59,373 bases of DNA from contig NC_049984.1 of the NCBI RefSeq assembly GCF_000003815.2, positions 25,102,476 through 25,161,848 on the forward strand. The letters run 5' to 3'. Below, in pieces: positions 40,201 through 55,200 of this stretch. Within the stretch, counting starts at the first letter, position 1; the number at the start of each line of letters is the position of its first letter. The notes under the pieces were generated by a model that did no database searches, was not told the DNA's origin, and worked only from the letters and a program-made list of their open reading frames with translations. The DNA comes from Branchiostoma floridae. Taxonomy: Eukaryota; Chordata; Leptocardii; Amphioxiformes; Branchiostomatidae. The position numbers and the translations under genes were made by a program.

Positions 40201-43200
40201 AGTGTCAGTTGACTATCCTACCACTTCCTCATAATCATATGTGTTGTATATCTTCTGTGGTATGTATTTACGTTTTGAAACCTTCCCTATTAACAGACTG
40301 AGTATGTTGCTTAGGTAGTTACATTGTAGGAGTAGAAATTGTGATGCCCTAGATTTTGTAGACTGCATTCAGTCTTGCTCTTAGGTGAAAGTGTTTAACT
40401 TGCTATGTTGTAACTTGTAGGTACTATGTTAGCTGTGGAATTTGAGCTCTCGTGCTATAGCATACATTTGTATTATAAACAATGTCTTTTCTGATACTAG
40501 TTATGCATTCACTCGCAGTGTTTATTTGGTGTGACCATTTTGTTAAGGTCTGAAAAAGTAACACATTTACTTTACTTAGTGTTTCTAAAATAAGGAAGTT
40601 ACATTATGTTGTTTGAAAAGTTGACTTCATACCAATACAGTACATGTAAAATACTACTACTACATTGAACATGAACAGTAAGTGTAGGCCTGAGATAATG
40701 TCTAATAGATATAACGTTTCTTAACCTTTATCCGTGGGGTTAACCTATATCCATTGTATTTAAGCATGATATTTAGGGATATCATGTCGACAGACAGTGG
40801 TGTTATATTGCCATTTGAAGCTACCGTCCGTGGACTTGATATTAACGGGATATAGGTTACTACATCAAATTTACAATCACAATATTCGTGGGGTAGCCTA
40901 AATATCCGTTTTTAAAACTCCTGGTGTTTTCCATTCAATATTTCTAATATTTATCTTACAAACTGAGAATATTGCAAGTTGAAATCACTGTCCGTCGACT
41001 TCCTGTCTCAAAATACCGTTTTTAAAAGCAATGGATATAGGTTACCCCACAGATAAAGGTGAACTAATATTACCATAAAGATTACAAACTTGCAGTCTAT
41101 GAAGAGCATTTCACAGATGATATAATCTCAAGTATATGTAGAAGTTTATTTGCAAGTTCGTGCCCGAGGGCTAATTGCAAGTACATGGTATACACATAGT
41201 GACAAATGGACAGTCATAAACAATATTCTAATCTAATACTAGTGTTGGCTATTTCTAAACAGGTTGGGTTTGACTTCTTTTTTGGAAGTACACAATGTAC
41301 ATGTACACGCGCCTTCCAGCAAAAACAGAATTAGCTATATATAGCCAGTTCCAGCCAACTGTCTGAAGGGTAATGAACTGTGATTATCAAGTCACCATAT
41401 TATGTTTGGTTCAGTTGTTACAAATTGATTATGAACGGTGGGTACGTGATGTCAGACATATATGTATATGGCTGACGCAACAGGCCAAACCCATAGTTGT
41501 AGCCCCACCCCCTTTAATTTGTCAAAATGCATAGCAAATGTGAAATATAAGGTCAAAGAGTTCAATACAGATCATCGCCCCCTTCCAAAATACAGCAGCT
41601 ACACATGATGTACTCTCCTATGCAATTTAATTACTGATCTTGATTGACAGCAAGGAAAGTTTTGGTTAGGCCAATAACTCCTGATGGACAGCTGTCAACA
41701 GATTCATTGGGCAAAATTGTGATTGCGGGTTTATTAATTAAAATTCAATGTATCTCTTTATCGTATGAAACTTTGAAAGGGACTGTATTCTGGAATTTGG
41801 AACTGATATTTTGTTTTTTATTTCCAGGCTTTGTCACAATCCAGAGCTTTCATCTTATCAGCAAAGGTGCCTTCTAAGGTAAGACAGCTTGGTCTTTTAA
41901 TTTTTCAAAACTTCTGTGATTTACAGTATCAAATACTGTGATCTTTACAATTTTTTTGCGATGGTTTTATGCTCACAACTGTTACCTTGACTGTTCACCG
42001 TGAACTTAAACGGTGTTTCCATTACTGTACAGTATGTGACTCTAGTGCTAATATGAACTTCAAACCACCTCAAACACTCTAAAATATTTCTTCTAAAATA
42101 TACTTCTAAAATATATACAATGTTATGTAGACGAAAAATACTAAGATCACTGTAAACTTGAATGCATTTACAGAACTTAGTTAGCAACTAGAAAGGCCGA
42201 CATTTGCTTGAGAGCAAATACAGCATATTTCAGCCATCTCCCTCATGCTACAATAGGCCTTGAGGTCGTTGACGCCTTTGGCCATTGGAAAATGACCCAA
42301 GAAATTCCCAAATATATCATTCTAAAGTGTTCCATGCCAAAAATTATACATGGGTCATTTGGATAAATATCTAGAGCTCCCCTTTACCAAATTCTGGGCC
42401 ATTTGGTTGTGAAACGAGGGAACAGGAGCCAAAAACAAAATATGGCCATAAAATTGCAATATTAAGCAATATTATGTTGTACTGTATGGAACAACTGTTA
42501 TTGAATTCATGTGCACATATTTGAAGGGCACTTTTATACCAAATTTCAGGTCATTTGGTTGTAAAACGAGGATACAGGAGGCAAAAATGTGCCTTATTTG
42601 TCAAAAAAATGGCCAAAAATCGCAAAATTAAGCATTTTGTTGTACCGTATGACAAAACTGTTATCAAATCTGTGTGAACATATGATCAGGGCACCTCTGT
42701 ACCAAATTTCATGTCATTCGGCTGTAATAGCAGGGCTCGTGACTGCGACTAGATTTGGTCGCAATGCGACCGTAATTTTAATAATGCGCCTATTCTTTAA
42801 ATGATGGTCGCACGGCGCGCCAATAAAAAAATGAGCAACGCCCTTATTTTCCCCCGAAAACTTCGCTCAAAGTTCAAAATTCGCCGATTTCGGCCTTCAC
42901 CGAGCCGCCATTTTGATTCTAACTCAAGTCTCGCGCAAGTCTCGCAGTAACTCACATCTCGCGAATCGCGAGAGTCGCACCCCATTGGCCATTTCGGCGT
43001 GACGTAGCTCGCCCGGCCGCCATTATTGGTGGAATATCTGATATCCCCGCTGTGATCGCGGGAAAAATCACGCAGGAACGCTTCAAAAGCGTGTAACTTT
43101 GACGAAAACTCATCGAATGCCTAAAGTCCTTGGTGATAAGTACATGTATAGGATTCTTTTGGAGTTTTTTTTGCTTGTTTGTCGGTGGAATGCGGGAAAA

Positions 43201-46200
43201 ACAACAGCTAATGCGACGATGACAAACTGGGGAGGGGGGCTGTGTCGCATGTCGGCACTGAAGTCGTAGAAAATGTTGAACGGAGGTCGCGATTTTTTCA
43301 CGGTTCCTTCAGATATTAATTTTGTTGCAGTCTTTATTTTCAAAAGACCGATAAATAGATGTTCTTTGTTGGGAAAAGTTCGATTGATTTGCCCTTCGAA
43401 CACATCTTTTCTGCTACATTTTTTCAACTGAAAATATGAATTGTTTGTACACAGATTTTTCTATATAAGTTAACACTGATGTTACAGGCTACAAGTAAAC
43501 CTCTAATTTTCCAGTGCATCTATTTTTAGCTATGTTCTTAACAAAGTAGAAGAGATACAAAAGAAATACAAGATGTACCTGACAGTCCTGGCTACACTTT
43601 CTCCTCTGTTGGTTTGCAGATTTTCTTGTAGACTTCTTTAGTTTGTTGTTGTTGTATATGTAACAGTCAAGTTTCACCTTTAGCAGTAAGGTTAATTTAC
43701 CCTTCCGGATTGTGTGTATTAACTTAGGAAACATTATAAAAATCATATATTGTAAGGAATCAGTGTTGTATTACTTGAAAGTGATCTCATGTATTCTCTT
43801 GTTTCTTGTTTGGTTACTGGGTAACTATATATAATATAGAACACCCCTAATTAATTCTTTAAGCCATACCCACCTCTAGTCAAAAACATTGATTACCGGT
43901 ATTGGAGTAATATTTTGTATGGCTTCAGACGTTTCCTTGTGCTCCCAACCTTTCATAGTGGTGCTCCTAACTTTTTGCTGGCGCTCCTAAGTTTTAGGAG
44001 TTAGGAGCGCCATGCTCCTAGGTCAAAAAGTTAGTCTGGAGCCCTGAATAGCAGGGTACAGGAGCCCAAAATATATATAGAAATTGACAAAAACCTCAAT
44101 AAAATCATTATAAAGGCAGATATGAAAAAAAATGAAAAAAAAACGCTTGAGTGTATTGACTTACTCTACCTTTGTGCCAAATTTCAAGTCAATCGGTTTA
44201 AAAATGGCGGAGTTGATTCGATTTGAAGATTTGACAGGAGAAAGAAAGAAAGAAAGAAACATAATACCTATGGTATGGCTGAAATATAATGATTATAAAG
44301 TTGGTATACATCCTTGAAGTTATTTCTTCCTCTTAAATTTTTACCTTTTGTATTCATTTGATTCAAATTGAAACTGAATAGGGAAGTACCATAAAGTGGT
44401 TGCAAAAAAATGCAGAAGTCTGTTTGACAGCTTCAAACATGGAATATTGACTTTTTTGTCAAACTTCCTAATATTCAGTTAAGGCTATAGTCAATTAGTT
44501 ACTGTAAATGCATTAAAGTTCAAGGGATTTAGTTTTGCGGTAGCGGGAAAAAGAACTGTTTGCGGTGGTTTTAAGTTCGTGGAAGCGCCAAGCTCTGTAG
44601 TCTCTTACTATCATGAAAAAAATGGTTGTGGTGGTTATAAGTTCACAGTGAATTGGCAGCCTGAAAACAGCGAACATAAAACCACGGCAAAAATTTCTGC
44701 ATTTACAGTATTACAGTTCGAACCCAACCTAAGTCTGATTTCATGCATTGTGCATATAGTAAGCTTTATTTTGTAGCAACCAAAAGCAAAATACTTGTAA
44801 CCAAGATGAACATTTTGATATCTTAATGAAATTAAATGCATATGAAACTACGTTCTTCCATAAATAAGAATTTGAATGGACAAAAATTGTTTACCCATAA
44901 TAATTTGATTTGTTTGTGAATTACCACATTAATGTCATCACTAATGTCAACAGCACCACATTGATGACCTTATATGGAGATTTTACTCTGGATTTATGCC
45001 CCCCTCCCCACAGTTGGAGTCCAGTTTCCACTATTTGAACATACAGAGCATAGCAAGTCTGAAGACAAAACAGGTTGGTACATGTTGAATACATTGATGA
45101 ATGAAAAATCAGTTTATCAAGCAACTGGGTATGAGTTTGGAAATTGTTACTAATAGACGTTTCATAGTTTTTGGTCACAAAGTTAAACTGTTCTTCAACA
45201 GATCCTGCTCAGTGTCACTGCCAAAAAAAAAGGTTGTAATAAATGCTACCTGAAACGACAGTTTCCAAAATCATATCCAGTTCCTGCTAAGAGTAACTGC
45301 TGGCGCATGGTAAGGCCACACCAATTTTATTTGTTGTTTCTTGGATTTCCCGACCTTATTTAATTTTCTCATTGAAAAACAAAAACAGCTTTTCAAATTG
45401 ATGGTCACACCTTCTGTTGACAAAATTTCACTGCCTCTCCTTTCTGCCTCAAACTCCAGTAGCTGTACGTGCCTCCTTTGGATGGTAGTTTATAATTTTT
45501 CTTCAAACTTTGGATTTTGCTACCAGGGACCCCCTAAATGTTGAAAGTTTAGGTTTTCCTGTCCAATCTCTCCTACCCCTGTCTTTTTGAAAAGTTTTTT
45601 TTTTTCTACCGAATTGAGGCCCAATTTTTTTCTGTAAAAAATCCGAGAAACAACAAATAAAATTGGTGTGGCCTAAATAGATATAATTTATGATCTATAT
45701 CTTGGGACTGCTTGAGTGAGTGACATTATCTGTAGCCCTGCAGACTGTTCAGTGGGGTTGACTGTGCCTGGGTGATAAGTATTGTTTATGACTCAGTCTG
45801 CATATCTGCCTCCATCTTGTTTCCTATCCACCACTCATGATCAGGCCTGAAAATGAACTTTTTCCTTCCCTTACTGTCCCAGAAACAAAATGCGGCAAAA
45901 AGAATTTCAAACTGTGGCAATGTAAACTTGAATCGTCCCATACCAGTGTTGTTCTTTTTTTACAAATTGAAAACATGCTAGCACTGTAAATTGATGTGAC
46001 ATTTAACTAATAGTAATAGAGAAAAGCATTTCTTTACAAGTTTGTCTTCGCAAAATAAAGAGAAATTTGATGAAAGAAATTTAATGGAATTATAGATTTT
46101 CTGTTGAATGTTACCTTTAGAAGAGACCGTTTTACAAGTTGGGCTTGCATTGGCCAGTGGGACTCAGACATGAGATTATTTTCAAAGTCCCAAAACTGTC

Positions 46201-49200
46201 GCAAAGCAAACTTTGATTGAGTTGTCCCAAGCCAAACTTTGGTTGCCAGTGGTCAATATATGGACACCAGGGTTCTAGCCAGGATTTCATTTTAGCGTAG
46301 TGGGAATGGTGTGGAATGGTGGGGTCTTGCCCATCCACCGTGAGATTTTGAAACTCTGTTAACATCACATGTAATTTGAAGGATTTTCTGGTCAGTTTTA
46401 AGGGTCATGTCCCCATTTTTCATTGTTCAGACATTGATTAGACATTGTTAAACAAGCAAATGATAGCAAAACACCACTACACTAGTTAAAAATTAGCGTA
46501 GTGGCCCTTATTTTAGCGTAGTGGACCAGGTCACAAATTTTACCGTATTGGCCCACTACGCTAAAATGCACTAGCTAGAACCCTGGACACTGTTAATTTT
46601 GAGCCCTGTTTGACCACTGTTCCATTGTTTATAGTGAGACTGACTTGGCCCTATTTCAAACTGTTTACTAGTATCCTGAAAAGTTTGACTACCATTCATT
46701 TGTTAGTGGTAGCACTTGTTAGAAAAATGTTAAGAGGGTCCGGTTAAACAAAACATCCTCATAAAGTGATGGCAATCATTCAAGGATGCAGATAAACAAA
46801 CTGAGTTCCTCGTGATAATCATTTCAAGGTCATTTAAGTCCCTTTGTAGCCACTTGCCGATACTTTTATTGAGAGACGAGTTGACTTTGAGTGATCAGTC
46901 ACTCAGATTTATGACCTTTGGATTGGTTGCAATGTTTTTGGAATTGTATATTTGAGAATGTGTTGAATGGTATGGCCTACATAATTGTGGGGAAGATAGG
47001 CGCAGACCCTAGAGGTACTGAGTTCGATTCTGACATGCCTTGTTGCTGTTTGACATTGTGCCCTTGGAAAAGGCAGTCTACACTACTTTTCTCACTCAAA
47101 TCAGGTGCAAATGAGTACTAACTAATTATAAATGCATTTATATATATTGTCCCTCTGATAATTGAGGTCCAATGTTGAACACATGAAAGAACCCACCACA
47201 CTTATCGAAAAGAGATGGTATCCATCCTGTTATAGGTGAATCAATCATTACATTTAGTGTTGCCATACACAGCTTGTGCTTACTATTCAAAATTGTATGT
47301 TATACAATGTACATGTACAATGTACCTAAAGGCAGTTTACATAATTTTATTATATGCGGAACAAAAACAAAAAGGTCTTAATAAAGTTTCCAAATTCAAA
47401 GTGACTATCATTACGTGTATCAACCCTTCCCACACCTCTTTGCTGCATACTGTAAAACCTAATCATCTAATCAGCTACAACAGTAACATGCATGTGACAA
47501 GAATATGATATATATTTTCTGGTAAAATAAATGAAATAAAATGATGCTTATCTTCTCCTGACAGCTACACATCGAGGCCGAGGACAAGAGGAACATTTTC
47601 AAGCCCATCGAGGCCGAAGATGCTGAACACATTATAGGGCACATCGGGGTCTCACTCAAACGGACTTTCCCTGACATTCCCAGACCTTTACAGTAAGTAA
47701 CTGCATTGTACTAGGTGTGTCATATTCATGAAGCATTGTGAAAAGATATGTTTTTAGTCCATTATTATCATATTATTATGTATAAATATGCAACAGGTGA
47801 AACATGAATGTAAGACAAGAATTTGTATCTTTTTTAAGGACGTTATATTTTTCTCATATTCATCTTTTTTAGTATATTTTTCTCATATTCATCTGTATCT
47901 AGTTTTAGTGTTCAAAGAAGTAGGATTTTCATTTTTAATGTTTGAATAGTAATAAGCTAGTGTGCAAAATATATTTGCAGATGTAGACACTGCAAGGGGA
48001 ACACACTCAGATGATTGTCCAAAATCCCATAGAAAAGTCTTATAATATAAAGCCAGTCATAGCCATACATCTGTTTCATTATGTTTAGGCCTAGGAAGAA
48101 AAATGTTGTGTTTCCTGTTTCCCTACCTACCCTAGAAAAATCTGCCGACCCTAGACTTTCTTTTGGGTGGGCAGTGGAGTGTCATATACATGTAGCTTAC
48201 AGTTAGAATTTTTCTTAATCCTGCTTCCCATTGAACTGCTTGTTCTATCTAATGAAGGATAAATGTATCTATTATTCACAACATTCAAGTTTGACATTGA
48301 AAGATAAGTGTCCTATATTTCAGTTTACTTTGTTCAACTGTAATATGTATCACTCGAGTTTTGGCCAGCCTAAAAATATTACAACACAAGAAAAGAAAAA
48401 GATAATCCCTACCTGTTGACCCTATTTTTTCAGGACTGAAATAGGAAACACAACATTTTTTCCTAGGTCTTTAATAGGACTTAATATACAATGTCATGTA
48501 CACATTTAATCTTAATTGTGCTATATGATTGGCAACCATCATTTAATACTCATGCTTAAGAACAAGTTGAGCTTGTTCCTTTTACGACTTTCCAGTACAC
48601 TGCTGTATAGTTTTATAGCAATCATGTTTAAGAACAAAGTTCAACAGTTCCATTTTCCTACCGTCCAGTACCCTGCTGCCCAGCCTGCTGATAGAACCAG
48701 CTGAGCGGATGAAGAATGTCCAGCGGGCAGTGGACGCCATGGGCAGCAAGGAAAAAGGACCCTGTGGTAAAGTTCTGTTCTGTTTGTAGTGTCTACTCAT
48801 ATGTGTGTTACATCTTCATAATGGATGATTGTACTTATCACTTTGGTGATATTGTTACGTCGTTAAAAATAAGTAACAATCTTTCCAGATTTACCAAATT
48901 TCCAACAAAAGACATTGGCTATGCATGCTAGCTGTGATCATTTCCAAAAATTAGTTGCTTGACATTGTGTTGCAGCCTTCAGTAATGTGCTGTTTAATCG
49001 TTTGTTATGCCCACCCAAAGAATTACATTATTTTATTACGAAATACTCCAGAAGTTGAGATAATTTGCAACATCAATTCCAATGTCCGATTCCAGCTTCC
49101 AAGTTTTTGACAGTGGCCCAGGTGGTACATATGAAGCATGTTCAACTTCCTCTACTGAGGGCTGGATTGAAAGCCTGTAGGATACCAGTAAATTTCCGTG

Positions 49201-52200
49201 AAATACCGTAAAATACAGACAGGTCTGGAATTATAGAGCGTTATCATAAGGCCAAGTGTCTGCTGTTTCAGGTGGCTTCTCTGCCATGTACACCTGCATG
49301 TGTGACTTCCACAACCTTCCTGTTAGAGAGGAGGTCATCTGGGTAAGTTGGCAATACATCCTGTCTTCATTAAACAGTTGCAAAACAGTGCAATCAAAGT
49401 AGTATGATATAGTTTACCTAAAATTATAAGTCCCACTTAACAGGTATTTTAAAAATCACTTAGTTTGGAGATCAGGGCTCGAAATACACTTTTCAGTCAA
49501 CTTGCACCAGTGCAAGTTAAGCCAAAGGTAACTTGCACCAAAAGAAACTTACTTGCACAACCCAAAATAGTGAACTGTTAACCCTTTATTCTTCTTCTGA
49601 AAATTTGCAAATATATGGGGATACATAAAGACCTGGTCCACATGTTTGGATATTTGTTTTCCAAAGCGTATTTTATTTTGGATTTCAAATTGTACAACAA
49701 ATGTGAATTTAGGCTTAATTTAAGACAATTCAATGTCTACTACTTGATAAGATCAATAGATTTCTTCTGGACTCTTCGAGTGACTTCCATCACTATTCTT
49801 AACCATCGCTAGAACAACTCAATACAAACACATATAACTGGAAAATCCAGTTGATCATATCAAAGTCACTAACTTGTATGCAAAATGTATTTACTCATAT
49901 GCAAATCAAGGTAAGACAACACCATAGGAATTATTAGCATTATAGAGATGGAATTGTCTTCAAATTTTGTTTACCTAGATGTCTAACCAAGTTTAGAAAT
50001 AACAAATTTAGGCTATTTTTTTATTCAGTGTTGTTTTCTTTTACCTTTCAATGGCAGACAATATTCTTGGTGTGTGTAAGCTTTTTCTAAAGTCAGGTAT
50101 TAGTGGATAAAAGTAACTTGCACTGGTGCAAGTTTGGTCCAAACTTACTTGCACCACACCAATTTTACATGCACAAACTTGCATATGCATGTGGTATTTC
50201 GAGCCCTGGAGATACATGCATGATTTTTCAGAAACACTTCTGAGACATGTTTACAAACTAAAACGCCTGTTAACATGCTTGAAAGAACCCCTTGCAACAT
50301 GTTTTCTACAAGGACTTGCAGTTCAATGGAAGGGGGTGCATGAAAACCCCTAATTGTAAGGTAAATACATTTCCAGAAATGATTGTTGCATTTTCAGCAG
50401 AAGTGTTTCCAAAACCGCAATGTACCGGTAAGCAGACCATAGAAATAAATAAAAATTACAGGAACATGAACTATACCACTCAGTCATCAGAATAAAGCTA
50501 GAAAGCTCCCATAAATACAGTTAAGACTAGATGTTCTACTTTCCCTTTCCAGGATGTGGACACCATATATCTGTCCCAGGCCAACAGGGAACTCTGCCTG
50601 GATGACTTCAACCACATGGACAGCAAGTAGGTTTACTCTATTTGTACACCCCAGAAGTTTCACTTGAGACTGGGATCTCTGACCAACAAAACATGTGACG
50701 TTTCCCTCAAGGAACTTTAGAGACAAATAACATTTTTTTGTACATTTTGTGTACTGTGTTATGCTGTATTTATCATTTCCCATTATCATAAAATCAAAGG
50801 TCTCATGAATGCAATTTTCATCTTTCAAAGTTTGCTAGATTTCCCAAGAAGGGCAGAAATGAGATAGAAGGAGGGGGAAACTAAACACAATGCAATATTG
50901 TAAACAGTAGGAAGTAAAAAAAATGGGATTACTGGCATTGTATATACAAAGAGCTTAAGAGTGCTCAAGCTTCTTTGCATCTCTGATTTTTCTCCTGTAT
51001 GAGACCTAATCTGAATTAATAGGACAATGGCTAAATTATTGTCGTAATGCCCAACTAACTGCAGTAACTGTAACTGTAAATGACTTAAGATTCACTGGGC
51101 TTTAACTTATTAATAAGATGAAAATGGAGTGTTCATGTTGTATTTTTAATTTGCAGTTGAAACAAGAGGGTAGTTATACACTTGTTCAGAAGACAGAACG
51201 AGCATTTTTGTGATGGCTTTATGTTTGCTAAGAGGTTAATGCAAAAAAGGCGAATATTGAAGCACCAGCAAAATTTCAACATTATACATTCATTACAGGT
51301 ATCTTGTACTGTGGTACAAACAGAGATGTTTTAAACAGTGACTATGTTACCTAATTGATATGTATCTCATGATGTCTACAGAGACCTGGGTCCCATCATC
51401 TCAGCACTGGAACATAACACTTGGTTCACCAAGCTGTCATCTTACCACACCAGACTGGTAAGTCATCTACCTGTTGACATGTGGTGGGAGCTTCAAATTC
51501 ATTCCTGAGTAGACTTTGTATCGAAAGAAATTTTAGGTACAGGTACAGGTACAGGGGTTTAGGCACAGGTCCGTACCTTTACCTGTACCTTAGACAAGTT
51601 TGATCAATCATCTGTAAGTTATAAATGTAGCCAACTGTCTTCTTTAGTGAGAAATCGTCATATTTGTATGAGGATTTAGATATTTGAACCTCAAAACAAA
51701 GCTTCCTTAATTTTCAACTGCAAGATAATCAAACTGTCATCTTTGATCTTGGAATTTACTTATTGTTAGTCTCAAAAAGTGGTGTACAACAGTGATTTAG
51801 TGGCACAGGACTGGTACAGGTACACAGAAGTTTAGGTCCGGACCTGTATCTAAACAATTTTATAGGTACGATACAGGTACGAGTATATTTAGGTACACAG
51901 CCCTATTCCTAAAAAAATTAAATGAATATTATTTAAGGTAGGGTTGTGTCTATTTTTTCCCTTCCACTCATTGTTTGGAAGCCTAAGTAATGTTGTTAAT
52001 TTTCCTTTTTAATTTCAATCTTAATCTGTCAGTTCTAACAACAATACATTTTCATGTCGTGTCATGACGTTCAGATTTTGTACACTTTCGTCAAACTGTA
52101 AGATTTTAATTTCTTCATAATAACATTATTAATATAAAACATTTCTTGATATAAAATATCTTTGTTTCAGCTTGATTTATTTTAAGACTCACACTATCCC

Positions 52201-55200
52201 CTTTGCTAACTTTAATGTTAAAGGTAAATATTACATGTACTTTAAATATGAAAAATGGTTTTTGTGACCTTTTTGTGTCCTTAACAGGCCGAGCACAGTG
52301 AACAGCTCTGTAAGGTGATGAAGAAAAACACCAAACTTGAGGAGCTTGTCTTAGAGAATGCTGGTCTTAACAAGTAAGATATCTGTTTTTGATTTTGAGC
52401 TACAATGTATGTGTGTAACATGCTTATGTCCTTTTAAAATCCAGTGCCCAATACAAAATGATGTACATGTAGATTGTCACAATTGTTGTCACTCATCATA
52501 ATAATATATGATTTACAAATACACTGTTGATACTTCAATGAAAGTCCTAAGTAGATACTATAAAATGCATTTAATTTTGTGGGTATTTACTTTTGGGGTA
52601 GCGGGAAAATGGAGTGTTTGCAGTGGTTTTAAGTTCGTGGTAGCGCCATAGACTGCAGTCTCATACTATAATGAAAAAATGTTCGTGGTGGTTTTAATTT
52701 TGTGGCGAAGTGGTCACTGTGAAAACCATTAAACCACCACAAGCATTTCTCCATTTACAGTAATCTCAAAGAATTCTTATTTGATATTTCTCATTTTTTT
52801 GCTCAGGCAGTGAGCCTCTTCTGAAGTTAACAATTCCTTATGTTGTAGGGAGTTTGCCAAGCACATGGCCACAGCCTTGCTGTCCAACACCAACGTTGCT
52901 CTGCACACCGTCAGCCTGTCACACAACCACTTAGAGGACAGGGGTAAGGAACAAAACTTTCTGGCTTAGGAGATACGATAAGTAACAATCCTTTCATTTA
53001 ACCTCATCTAGATGACACTGTACAATAATTCAAAGGTTCTTTTTCATGTTTTTGAATGTGATCTAAATTGACTAGAGCAGGGCTCTAGCCAGCGTCCCTT
53101 TTTCCGTCAATTGACGGAAATTTGCTGCATGTGACGGAAAAATTTTAAAACCAATCCGTCAACCTTGACGGACAAAAATCCTTGGTGGAAGCTACAGGCG
53201 GCTTAGGTTTGCCGTCCACGGCCGTAAAAGCCATACACTGTTTGTTTTGCTATTGTTATGATTGTTGACTATGTGTGTTGGCGTCCTTTTGCATACAATA
53301 ATCTCATTAAAAACCCATTTTTCAAGGTCTCAGTTCAGTCTCTCTAACTCCTGGAATATTTTTTTTGGCGACAATGGGAATTGGCTGACGGAAAAAAATT
53401 TCAAGCTGGCTAGAGTCCTGGACTAGATTGTTGAATCATTAATTTTAAAGTGTCAGAAGATTTTAGCGTTACTTGAAGCTACATGGAATTTTTTTTTTGG
53501 TATATGCCCTAACTATGAATAAAGACAATTTTAGATGTCCATTAGGAAACGTTGTATTGTAAGACAGTTTTAGGCTGAAGATAATTTAGATTCCTTGTTG
53601 TCTAACCTACATCGAAGTTACTGTAACAGTTATGGCTAACTTCCAACACAGATAGACTACGTACTAACTGTTACATGTACATGTATGTTCTTTCCACATT
53701 CAGGGGTGAATGCCATCAGTGGACCCATCTGTAAACTACCCAGAGGCCTTCAGCACTTGAACCTGACTAAAGTTGGCATGACTGCAAAAGGTGAATATTT
53801 TCTTCTTTACAGTCAAACCTACATGTAAAAGTGACCTCCTGAGTGTCCATAACTTGGCATAAGGACCACTTTTTGGTGGTCCTTTAGATCACACATTCAA
53901 GCATTATGAATCATGTCAAAGTGACTGTATAGACTAGATTTTATTGGTCTTCTTGGTGGTCTTCTTTAGCAATTTTAACTGTACATTTTTTTAGATGTAC
54001 AGTCAAATTAGTTTATTATTTATAACATTTTGGATCACATCCATACCACTATGTCACATTGTGCCAAAGAGTTGTAGACCAATTAAGTTAAGAGGATGGT
54101 GTGCAAAATAATATGGAAAAAGTCGGCTGAGAAAATCTTGTTGGTTGTACAGCCAATGCCCCAGTATATACAAAAACAATGTATGATATAACATTGCCCC
54201 TCATAATTCTAACAGATGCCATAGTGCTGCCACATAAGAAAAAAGACAGCATTAGCATCAAAAATGCACTAACAATGCAGCTACGGTAATCCTGAGGTAT
54301 ATTATACACTTCAGGTATTCAGGTGTTCTAGACAATCTTGAGAAGGTCTCTATAACAGTGTTTCTTTTCTGATGTAGTGGTAATATGTGGAATTATAAGA
54401 GTTGAGGTTAAGTTAATTTTTAGATTGATAATTATATTATAGATATTCATATTTCATGACATTTTCAGGTGTGAGCCACCTGGCCCTACAGCTGATGTCC
54501 ACCAGCCAGTCCCTCAAACAGCTCCACCTAGCAGATAACATGTTTAAGGCAGAGGACATTCTGGTAATGTGGATTTTATATCTGAATTCGTAAAAGTTAT
54601 GAGGGGAGACGCAGGCCAAGCCTTGGCACATTGAAATGTGTACATAAAGGCACAGAAAGACAGTGCCAATAACTCAACTTTCTGACATTACTGGCATACA
54701 AACTTGATACTTTTGTGCCCTTTTATACAGTTACTTTTGAATTGATGATTAAAGCAATAATTTGAATAAAGTAACTTGGGCCCCATTGTCATAACCTGCT
54801 CTTAACCTAAAATCTGTAAAAACTTGCTCTGTAAGTTTTACATTATGAATATAATATATTTACTCTCAAATGTTGGATTAGCACACAAGCACACAAATTG
54901 TAGAAAATCAAATGATGCTAAGGGGGGGGGGGGGTGTTACATTATACGACATGCATTGTGTCTTAGTCCATTCTTTCAATCTATAGAATCTGATACTGTC
55001 AGAGAAGTAGAAGTTACTACAATAATTGCCTTTTCCTTTCTTTCTTCATGATGGACAATGTGTTAAATGTAGGCTGAAAAAGGACAGGTGTGTGGAGAGT
55101 TTTGATGATATGTTAATCAAAAACAACTTGAATGCTTCTTTTAAAATTATGGTGGCTTGCAAAGGAAGCTGTCCACTAAACATTCTTGAGAATCTGGAAT

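Larger units (their letters stand above)
34499..41827. other. CARMIL intron 1 (7.3 kb)
   Basis: No exon or second gene was recognised. It holds MITEs at 34708, 35970, 37357, 38603 and 40724, a pentanucleotide microsatellite at 35176 and a LINE-tail-like stretch near 41130. Sequence at 35550-35830 (gggacagacaaaattttac, atctgtccctctatcca) resembles the AGCCAGC-type hAT MITEs but has lost clear ends. Confidence 0.6.

Noticed and set aside
45198-45230. Possible extra CARMIL exon (acceptor TCAACAG, then ILLSVTAKKK)
   Set aside because: The flanking exons 45014-45073 and 47565-47692 join in phase and match the family without it; its donor lies in an A-run with a weak consensus.
54920-54936. Poly-G run (also near 10177)
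   Set aside because: Simple homopolymers without four-tract spacing for a convincing G-quadruplex; no link to a gene feature.
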